Assembly (NCBI GenBank): GCA_949127705.1
Contig: CASBQJ010000153.1
Location: 1 to 7,716, forward strand
Direction of reading: 5' to 3'
Source: Synechococcales cyanobacterium PMM_0085
Lineage (GTDB): Bacteria > Cyanobacteriota > Cyanobacteriia > Elainellales > Elainellaceae
Length of the DNA: 7,716 nucleotides
Shown here: positions 1 to 3,434 of the stretch, one piece after another
Layout: each line of letters opens with the position of its first letter
Numbering within the stretch: the stretch's first letter is position 1
Position numbers and translations under genes: made by a program
The notes under the pieces: model-generated
Seen by the model: the letters and a program-made list of their open reading frames with translations, nothing else
Told to the model about the DNA's origin: nothing
The model's database searches: none

Positions 1-15
1 GTGATGACGAAACGG

Positions 16-303
16 TCACCATTGAAAGGAGATCAGCATGAACATGACAAAGACCAAGAGGTAGAGCCAGGGCAAAGCAATGAGTCCGATGACCAGATGA
101 GCCAACCCATACGGATAAGCTAGCCACGAGCCGATCCCTGAGACCACAAACGCGACAGGAAGCAGCAGCGCGGCAACCAGAAGCAGTTGCTGCCAGGGAA
201 CATTGAGGTTGGCAATACTGATGATGCTCCCTCCAGCAAACAACAGACCAACGGCTATTCCTCCCAGGCAGACAAAGCTGTTGATGATTAAGATCAGGCG
301 CAT
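16..303 (-). CDS. small integral membrane protein, about 95 aa, function unknown
   Basis: This leftward reading frame encodes an almost entirely hydrophobic protein. I see three likely transmembrane segments: about residues 1-26 (starting MRLILIINSF), 40-62 (LLLVAALLLPVAFVV) and 67-93 (a run rich in L, V, I and F). The segments are separated by short turns, one containing NLNVPWQQ and one containing AYPYG. A TTG codon at 309 opens the frame two codons earlier, but the ATG at 303 is the more natural start. Neither has a clear Shine-Dalgarno. The protein ends FQW just before the window edge. It lies downstream of two small leftward genes and could share their transcript, although the 114 bp gap holds short tandem repeats. 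I do not recognise a family. The composition makes a real inner-membrane or thylakoid protein likely, but the role is unknown. Confidence 0.7.
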   Translation of the reverse strand: MRLILIINSFVCLGGIAVGLLFAGGSIISIANLNVPWQQLLLVAALLLPVAFVVSGIGSWLAYPYGLAHLVIGLIALPWLYLLVFVMFMLISFQW

Positions 304-321
304 ATACAACGTCCGCTAGAT

Positions 322-392
322 ATCTCACGAATCGAGCATCTCACGAGTTAAGCAAGGTATCCCCAGCGCCAGACCCAGTGATAGACCCAGTG
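322..392. repeat. two short tandem duplications (16 bp x2 and 12 bp x2)
   Basis: ATCTCACGA plus seven further bases (322-337) is repeated directly at 338-353 with 13 of 16 positions matching. A second unit, AGACCCAGTG plus two bases, starts at 371 and recurs at 383, giving a 12 bp period. Both lie in the gap between the membrane-protein gene and the upstream exported-peptide gene. They may be slippage products or protein-binding direct repeats; the sequence alone does not say which. Confidence 0.75.
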
Positions 393-417
393 CTAAACCA
401 AGAAATGGGGATGCAAT

Positions 418-591
418 CTACTTGCAACTGGGACTGTCAGGATTAAGCTTGCAGGCAGCTTGCACCGCTTGAGTCTCTGGCTGGTTTAATTGACTTGTCC
501 CGCCCTGGACTTGAGTTTTAACCGTTAGAGAGACAGCGATCGCCCCCACAGCCAGCAAACCCAGGATCGACAACGATTTGAGGACGTTCAT
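418..591 (-). CDS. 57 aa exported or membrane-anchored small protein, hypothetical
   Basis: The frame runs from ATG at 591 to TAG at 418-420. The N-terminus MNVLKSLSILGLLAVGAIAV is a classic short positively charged start followed by a hydrophobic core of about 16 residues. This could be a Sec signal peptide or a single membrane anchor. The remainder (from about residue 25) is polar, rich in Q, T and N, and ends in a small cysteine-bearing segment with C47 and C56 (ACKLNPDSPSCK), which could form a disulfide outside the cytoplasm. A HIP1 octamer lies in frame in the hydrophobic part. There is no strong Shine-Dalgarno. The gene starts 40 bp after the stop of the 56 aa gene on the same strand, so co-transcription is plausible. 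No family is recognised. The protein-like signal-peptide pattern is the main reason to call it. Confidence 0.55.
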   Translation of the reverse strand: MNVLKSLSILGLLAVGAIAVSLTVKTQVQGGTSQLNQPETQAVQAACKLNPDSPSCK

Positions 592-631
592 ACTTGCTAG
601 AAAAGGTGCAGTTTTAGCGTACCCAGAGCAG

Positions 632-802
632 TTAATTTCCTAGCAGCATCAAGCTGCCAGACCCCACGCCGAGCCGCCGCATCTGGCCGTGAACACTTAA
701 GGCTGAACAAGCAGGGTTGTCTTCCGGTGAATGGCGACTGCGTTTGCTGAGGATGACCAGGGCTTTGACCAGGGCAACTTCATCGTCGGTCAGGGTAATC
801 AT
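632..802 (-). CDS. 56 aa hypothetical protein
   Basis: The frame runs from ATG at 802 to TAA at 632-634. The start is the first usable one, because a TGA lies in frame five codons upstream. A GAGG lies about 10 bases before the ATG. The N-terminal half (MITLTDDEVALVKALVILSK) reads as an acidic cap followed by an amphipathic helix. The C-terminal half is basic and glycine-rich (HGQMRRLGVGSGSLMLLGN). No known domain is recognised. It heads the leftward group of small genes and is divergent from the ribbon-helix-helix gene at 919, sharing an intergenic region of about 115 bp. It is called on start context and a plausible helical N-terminus. It could still be a chance frame. Confidence 0.45.
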   Translation of the reverse strand: MITLTDDEVALVKALVILSKRSRHSPEDNPACSALSVHGQMRRLGVGSGSLMLLGN

Positions 803-883
803 CGCCGTAGTGCCTCATCAGGATTTGCTTAGTACAGGTCTAGCAGGGTTAGCAGGTCACTAGATTTACTAGCCTCAATCGGC

Positions 884-900
884 ATGAGAAAATATCTCAT
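884..900. promoter_or_regulatory. perfect 6+6 inverted repeat upstream of the RHH gene, candidate operator
   Basis: ATGAGA and TCTCAT flank a 5 bp A/T-rich spacer (AAATA), giving a 17 bp near-palindrome that ends 18 bases before the GTG start at 919. RHH repressors usually bind short inverted repeats in their own promoters, so this is a natural candidate autoregulatory operator. The assignment is inferred from position and symmetry only. Confidence 0.5.
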
Positions 901-916
901 CTCAAGACGAGGTGAG
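896..916 (+). promoter_or_regulatory. leader hairpin covering the Shine-Dalgarno of the RHH gene
   Basis: CTCATCTC (896-903) can pair with GAGGTGAG (909-916) over eight positions, seven Watson-Crick and one U-G, around a 5 nt loop AAGAC. The 3' arm contains the only ribosome-binding site for the GTG start at 919 (AGGTGA at 910-915). The 5' arm overlaps the TCTCAT half of the upstream inverted repeat, so the two structures are mutually exclusive. This could be a translational switch or simply overlapping operator half-sites. Confidence 0.45.
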
Positions 917-918
917 CA

Positions 919-1119
919 GTGGCGGCTAAAAGACTAGACCAGAAGGCCATCAGAGTTTATGTGGATACTGATACTTATGGTTTGCTGAAACGACTTGCAG
1001 GGGTTAGAGAACAGCCATTGAACCATCTGATGAATGGCATGATTGAAGATTGGTTGGCTTCCGAGGCGCAGCAGGAAACAATCGATCGCCACAGATTAGA
1101 CGAAACGGAAGAAGGATGA
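919..1119 (+). CDS. ribbon-helix-helix (CopG/MetJ/Arc-type) DNA-binding protein, 66 aa
   Basis: The protein fits the ribbon-helix-helix fold. A basic N-terminal arm leads to a beta strand KAIRVYVD (residues 9-16), then helix A TDTYGLLKRLAG (17-28), a turn, and helix B PLNHLMNGMIEDWLAS (33-48), followed by an acidic tail. In this family two chains pair their strands into a sheet that enters the DNA major groove. Members are plasmid copy-control proteins, antitoxins or small repressors. The start is GTG at 919, because a TGA in the same frame lies two codons upstream. AGGTGA sits three bases before the GTG. No toxin-like partner is recognisable on either side. The frame overlapping its stop is short and runs into a foldback repeat. 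The leader holds candidate operator and hairpin structures, consistent with autoregulation. The fold call is by pattern; the target is unknown. Confidence 0.75.
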   Translation: MAAKRLDQKAIRVYVDTDTYGLLKRLAGVREQPLNHLMNGMIEDWLASEAQQETIDRHRLDETEEG

Positions 1120-1123
1120 ACGA

Positions 1124-1153
1124 TTCAAAGTTCAGAAGCCTTCAAAGTTCAGA
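1124..1153. repeat. 17 bp-period direct repeat (13 bp core x2)
   Basis: TTCAAAGTTCAGA occurs at 1124-1136 and again at 1141-1153, just after the stop codon of the RHH gene and immediately before the foldback element. The identity is exact over 13 bases. It may be a replication-slippage duplication. Confidence 0.8.
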
Positions 1154-1155
1154 CC

Positions 1156-1262
1156 CTAGTAGTCGAGGCGTAAATCTGCCTACCGTTTGGAGTGCAGGCT
1201 TCCAGCCTGGGCAGGCAAGATGCCCGCACTACGGTAGATAAACTTGCGCCGTCTTCTACTAG
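1156..1262. mobile_element. 107 bp foldback repeat, MITE-like, no coding capacity
   Basis: The two halves are inverted copies of each other. The ends are CTAGTAG (1156-1162) and CTACTAG (1256-1262). Inside these lie GGCG/CGCC, then CTACCGT (1180-1186) with ACGGTAG (1231-1237), AGTGCAGGC (1191-1199) with GCCCGCACT (1222-1230), and a central GCCTG-GG-CAGGC. Between GGCG and CTACCGT the arms differ only by transitions. One arm has a 4-base insertion (TTGG, 1187-1190). The motif of a purine/GC-rich arm around CATCTTGCC is reminiscent of dispersed intergenic palindromes I recall from several bacterial genomes. It sits between the RHH gene and its terminator. No transposase is present, so if mobile it would be non-autonomous. 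Confidence 0.65.
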
Positions 1263-1281
1263 TGGCGATCGCCCTCCTAAA

Positions 1282-1314
1282 AAAAGCCCCTAGCAGATTT
1301 GCTAGGGGGCTTTT
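1282..1314. terminator. bidirectional Rho-independent terminator
   Basis: AAAAGCCCC-TAGCA (1282-1295) pairs with TGCTA-GGGGGC-TTTT (1300-1314) around a GATT loop. One extra G forms a bulge. The stem is GC-rich and flanked by A and T tracts on the two sides, so it can work on both strands. It lies between the rightward RHH gene and the leftward 32 aa lysine-rich gene, closing both. Confidence 0.9.
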
Positions 1315-1359
1315 CCAAACATAGATACTTCTAGGCGACCTTTTGGCTCAAACAGCCAG

Positions 1360-1458
1360 CTAGTCATATCTCTTGGGGTCTTTCTTCTGCTTCTTTGTCT
1401 CTTCCGACTGTGCTTTTGGTTTTTTGACTTCTTTGTTGCTTTTTTTCTCTTTTGACAT
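1360..1458 (-). CDS. 32 aa lysine-rich mini-protein
   Basis: The frame runs from ATG at 1458 to TAG at 1360-1362. The product starts MSKEKKSNKEVKKPKAQSEE and ends KDPKRYD. It is about 40 percent lysine plus arginine, contains no hydrophobic stretch and is probably disordered in solution. A GGGAG lies four bases upstream of the ATG, a good ribosome-binding site. Forty-five bases after the stop the strong two-way terminator begins. I recall similar tiny KKxNKEVKKPK-type proteins annotated as hypothetical in bacterial genomes, but no function is known to me. A nucleic-acid-binding role would be a guess from charge alone. Longer frames on either strand over this segment have poor protein composition and are shadows. 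Confidence 0.65.
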   Translation of the reverse strand: MSKEKKSNKEVKKPKAQSEETKKQKKDPKRYD

Positions 1459-1862
1459 AGTGCTCCCAATGAAAATCTTCTTATACGAACCATTATCAAC
1501 CCAATTGCGTGAGTTGGGGGATTGTAAACAATTCAGGTACTTTTGTGGGCAGTGGCTCTTACCTTCTTCTTGCAGTCGTGGCTAGGTGATCTGTTACTAA
1601 TGTTTGAGGCTGAAGCCAGTTTACTGACTCATCCTTACTCCAAACGAAACATCAGTAGAGACAGACTTATCCCCCTCAGTGGCCGCAATTGGGTATTATG
1701 GCAAGAAAAATCTTTTTACAATAACTTTGCAAAACCGTCAAACTATCTAAATAATTTGTTATATTCAGTTACATAGCGTAACAACGCCACCAAGAAACAC
1801 AAAGCGCCACTTCTGCTGATAGGCTCACAATTTTTACCCTTACTGGGTTACAGGCGGTAGTT
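1459..1862. other. 404 bp intergenic region between the lysine-rich gene and nblA
   Basis: No gene is convincing here. The left part (1459-1540) must hold the promoter of the leftward lysine-rich gene, but I cannot pick clear -35/-10 boxes. It also contains a short ATTGT-AA-ACAAT inverted repeat at 1521-1532. The right part becomes A/T-rich from about 1680 to 1790, as expected for a promoter region. It carries the HLR1-like direct repeats at 1758-1785 and ends with the nblA ribosome-binding site AGGCGG, five bases before its ATG. A 77-codon rightward frame (1543-1776) crosses it but has no family resemblance or good start. Confidence 0.6.
1758..1785 (+). promoter_or_regulatory. HLR1-like box upstream of nblA (candidate RpaB/NblR site)
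   Basis: The HLR1 consensus is two direct 8-mers, (G/T)TTACA(T/A)(T/A), separated by two bases. Here GTTATATT (1758-1765) and GTTACATA (1768-1775) are separated by CA, and match 15 of the 16 defined positions. A third, weaker copy, GTAACAAC (1778-1785), continues the 10 bp period. The second and third copies also form a GTTAC/GTAAC inverted repeat. RpaB, an OmpR-family regulator, is known to bind HLR1 boxes of high-light-responsive genes, including nblA and hli genes. The box ends about 77 bases before the nblA ATG. Whether it activates or represses depends on the unmapped transcription start. Confidence 0.65.
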
Positions 1863-2060
1863 ATGGATCAATCAACCGAACTTAGCTTAGACCAAGAGTT
1901 CAGCCTCAGGCTGTTTGAAGATCAAGTGCGGCACATGTCTCTAGAACAGGCACAAGCGCTGCTCATTGAACACCACAAGCAAATGATGCTTCAGAAAACA
2001 ATGTTTCAGGAGCTGCTGAAGCAAGAGTGGAAACTAGATTTGGGATTTGCCTCTCTTTAG
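1863..2060 (+). CDS. nblA: NblA, phycobilisome degradation adaptor
   Basis: NblA is a small two-helix protein found in phycobilisome-containing cyanobacteria and red algal plastids. Under nitrogen, sulfur or light stress it binds phycobiliproteins and delivers them to Clp protease, which bleaches the cells. The 65 aa product has the usual length and signature. A first helix around LSLDQEFSLRLFEDQVRHM (residues 7-25) is followed by a long second helix from SLEQAQALLIEHHKQMM through TMFQELLKQEWKL (26-58). L51 and K53 are present in the ELLK motif; in the Anabaena protein these C-terminal residues were implicated in phycobiliprotein binding. AGGCGG lies five bases before the ATG. The HLR1-like box upstream suggests RpaB/NblR control. 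An hli gene follows 103 bp downstream in the same direction. Confidence 0.95.
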   Translation: MDQSTELSLDQEFSLRLFEDQVRHMSLEQAQALLIEHHKQMMLQKTMFQELLKQEWKLDLGFASL

Positions 2061-2071
2061 TCTGTCTCTAA

Positions 2072-2094
2072 TTAGGACGGATTAATTTAGGACG
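2072..2094. repeat. 15 bp-period direct repeat (TTAGGACG x2)
   Basis: TTAGGACG occurs at 2072-2079 and 2087-2094, with similar TAAT bases ahead of each, between nblA and the hli gene. It is too short to interpret, but has the same style of short tandem duplication seen elsewhere in this window. Confidence 0.55.
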
Positions 2095-2163
2095 TGTCTG
2101 ACTTTTCCCCTTGCACCAGTCCTTACAATTACAAAATTTGGCGCAACAGTTGGAGTAATAACT

Positions 2164-2364
2164 ATGACCAGTTCGACAAAAGTAACCGCCACTTCTAACG
2201 TTGGCAAAGCTCCTCTAAACAAGGGCCGCAACGGCTGGGTTTGGGGCTTTACACCTCAGGCCGAACTTTGGAATGGGCGTCTGGCTATGATTGGTTCTGT
2301 CTCTGCCGTTATCGTTGAATTGTTGCTCAGCCGCAGTGGCCTGCATGTCTGGAATTTGCTGTAG
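2164..2364 (+). CDS. hli: high-light-inducible protein (Hli/Scp), one-helix chlorophyll-binding
   Basis: The protein is 66 aa and ends in a single transmembrane helix of the chlorophyll a/b-binding superfamily. The hallmark stretch is WGFTPQAELWNGRLAMIG (residues 27-44). It contains E34-x-x-N37-x-R39, whose glutamate and arginine pair between two monomers while E and N ligate chlorophyll. The helix continues through SVSAVIVELLL. The soluble N-terminal 24 residues are variable, as usual. Hli proteins sit in the thylakoid membrane, where they bind chlorophyll and carotenoid, dissipate energy and support photosystem II assembly and chlorophyll recycling. Length and tail resemble the HliA/HliB type more than the shorter HliC or HliD, but I do not assign a paralogue. 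GGAG lies eight bases before the ATG. The next co-directional gene starts 123 bp downstream. Confidence 0.95.
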   Translation: MTSSTKVTATSNVGKAPLNKGRNGWVWGFTPQAELWNGRLAMIGSVSAVIVELLLSRSGLHVWNLL

Positions 2365-2479
2365 GTCGGTCGGGCATAGCCGTAATTAAATTGATTGGAT
2401 CCACTGTTTTTAGCTGTTGATTCAGCGATGTGACTATTACTGCTTTTTTCAGCATTCTCCCGTTCAATTTAAGTTTCAC

Positions 2480-2485
2480 AAAGGA
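2480..2485 (+). promoter_or_regulatory. Shine-Dalgarno bearing on the start of the exported protein
   Basis: AAAGGA ends two bases before the first ATG (2488) and five bases before the second in-frame ATG (2491). The spacing favours initiation at 2491, which would remove only the first methionine. Confidence 0.6.
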
Positions 2486-2487
2486 CT

Positions 2488-2898
2488 ATGATGACGATTA
2501 ACTCAAGCACCAAGCACCGCGATCGCTCGAACAGTTTCGGCTGCAAAGCATTCTTTAGCCAGATTCCGACGTTACTGCGTCAAACTCTGCTCACAAGCGT
2601 ATTGATTGGCCTGATTTGGCTACCAGGATTTCTCAGCAGTTCGGCTTTTGCGGTAACGTCTGGTGCTGGGGTACCTGTAGATGTGGCACCACAACTGGTC
2701 AATTCCACTTCTACTGAGGGCGATCGCATCGCTGCTGTTGCGGCTTGCTTACCCAAGCAGTTGAGCCAGCCCAGCCTCAAACGTGTCTTGAATGAAATGG
2801 GTAACGATCAGCTTGAGCGCGTTTTTAATCTCAAGGCTAATCCCAAGCTCAGTCAAGCAGAAACTGATCTAGCGAATTGCTTGACCCATTCAGCGTAA
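2488..2898 (+). CDS. conserved-looking exported protein, 136 aa, two cysteines
   Basis: A long basic N-terminal region (residues 1-32) precedes a hydrophobic core TLLTSVLIGLIWLPGFL (33-49) and a signal-peptidase-like site SSSAFA before V56. The mature protein of about 81 residues should therefore lie in the periplasm or thylakoid lumen, unless the segment stays as an anchor. The mature part has a low-complexity linker (56-78) and a compact helical domain: DRIAAVAACLPKQLSQPSLK, then NEMGNDQLERVFNLK, then a final helix with NCL. C87 and C131 could form a disulfide that closes this domain. I do not recognise a named family, but the well-formed C-terminal domain looks conserved rather than random. 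It lies between hli and the rhodanese-fold gene with no obvious terminator on either side, so co-expression is plausible. Two ATGs are adjacent, and 2491 has the better ribosome-binding spacing. Confidence 0.8.
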   Translation: MMTINSSTKHRDRSNSFGCKAFFSQIPTLLRQTLLTSVLIGLIWLPGFLSSSAFAVTSGAGVPVDVAPQLVNSTSTEGDRIAAVAACLPKQLSQPSLKRVLNEMGNDQLERVFNLKANPKLSQAETDLANCLTHSA

Positions 2899-2971
2899 TT
2901 CATTGAAGCCCGCTTACCGCTTTGGTTGCAGCCGTGCAAGCTTTAGCTCAAACTTTTACTATAGGTGAACC

Positions 2972-3334
2972 ATGACTAACCGTTTCCCAATTGCGCTCAC
3001 GCCTGACGCGATTCAAGATACAGCTGATGTCCGTGCTTTGAAGAATCGGTTGGATTGGGGCGAACCTGCGCTAACTATTATTGATGTCAGAGATCGGGCT
3101 GCTTTCAATACTAGCCACGTGATGGGAGCGATCGCAATGCCCATGAACGAACTCGTCACCCGTGCCCGCGCCAGCCTCGAATTGGTTCGCGATATCTATG
3201 TGTATGGTGAGACGAATGAGCAAACGGCTGAGGCCGCCTCTAAATTGCGGGACGCTGGCTATCAGCACATTGCTGAATTAGTGGGTGGGTTGACGGCTTG
3301 GGCAAAAGCTGAGTATCCAATCGAAGGCGTTTAA
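2972..3334 (+). CDS. rhodanese-like domain protein lacking the catalytic cysteine, 120 aa
   Basis: The whole protein is a single rhodanese-fold domain. It has TIIDVRDRAAFNTSHVMGAI (residues 35-54), the typical first half with the DVR and the SHV-GA signature, and PMNELV after it. It ends with the GGLTAW motif (105-110) and YPIEG. Active sulfurtransferases carry a cysteine at the start of the loop following the central strand (usually V-Y-C-x-x-G). Here the strand IYVYG is followed by ETNEQT, so the cysteine position is G79. No cysteine occurs anywhere in the translation. The protein therefore should not form a persulfide, and more likely acts as a binding or signalling module. AGGTGA lies just before the ATG. 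It is the last gene of the rightward series after hli and the exported protein, 73 bp after the latter, and is followed by a strong hairpin. Confidence 0.9.
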   Translation: MTNRFPIALTPDAIQDTADVRALKNRLDWGEPALTIIDVRDRAAFNTSHVMGAIAMPMNELVTRARASLELVRDIYVYGETNEQTAEAASKLRDAGYQHIAELVGGLTAWAKAEYPIEGV

Positions 3335-3360
3335 GCCGTTAGAGAGGTTTTTTCAAGCGT

Positions 3361-3393
3361 CAATTCCCCATGCACCAAGTACATGGGGAATTG
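3361..3393. terminator. perfect 12 bp stem hairpin between convergent genes
   Basis: CAATTCCCCATG (3361-3372) and CATGGGGAATTG (3382-3393) form a perfect 12 bp stem with a 9 nt loop. It lies between the stop of the rhodanese-fold gene (3334) and the stop of the leftward giant gene (3435). The 3' side on the plus strand reads GCTTGTTT, only a weak T tract, and the minus side has none, so it may be a weak terminator or an mRNA 3'-end stabiliser for both genes. Confidence 0.7.
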
Positions 3394-3434
3394 GCTTGTT
3401 TAGACAGGGTTTTTAAGCGTGGTGTATGATGCGC

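Noticed and set aside
1..22. Possible start of another leftward gene (ATG at 22 overlapping the membrane-protein stop)
   Set aside because: Only seven codons are visible and there is no sense-strand ribosome-binding site.
1302..1499. 65-codon leftward frame over the lysine-rich gene
   Set aside because: It is a different frame from the well-started 32 aa gene, with an R/K-biased shadow translation and a stop inside the terminator stem.
1373..1585. 70-codon rightward frame with a phenylalanine/serine-rich translation
   Set aside because: It is antisense to the lysine-rich mini-gene. The F-rich composition is what the complement of AAA/AAG codons produces.
1543..1776. 77-codon rightward frame upstream of nblA
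   Set aside because: It has no recognisable domain and no good ribosome-binding site. It has an unlikely composition toward its A/T-rich end and overlaps the HLR1-like box and probable nblA promoter.
1834..1851. Three TTAC motifs just before nblA
   Set aside because: The spacings of 6 and 8 bp do not fit HLR1, and no NtcA-type GTA-N8-TAC palindrome is seen nearby.
2123..2136. TTACAA-TTACAA upstream of hli as an HLR1 box
   Set aside because: The half-sites repeat at 6 bp, not the 10 bp period of HLR1, and no partner half-site lies 10 bp on either side.
2926..2939. TTGCA-GCCG-TGCAA hairpin between the exported protein and the rhodanese-fold gene as a terminator
   Set aside because: The stem is only 5 bp and has no T tract; read-through into the next gene is more likely.
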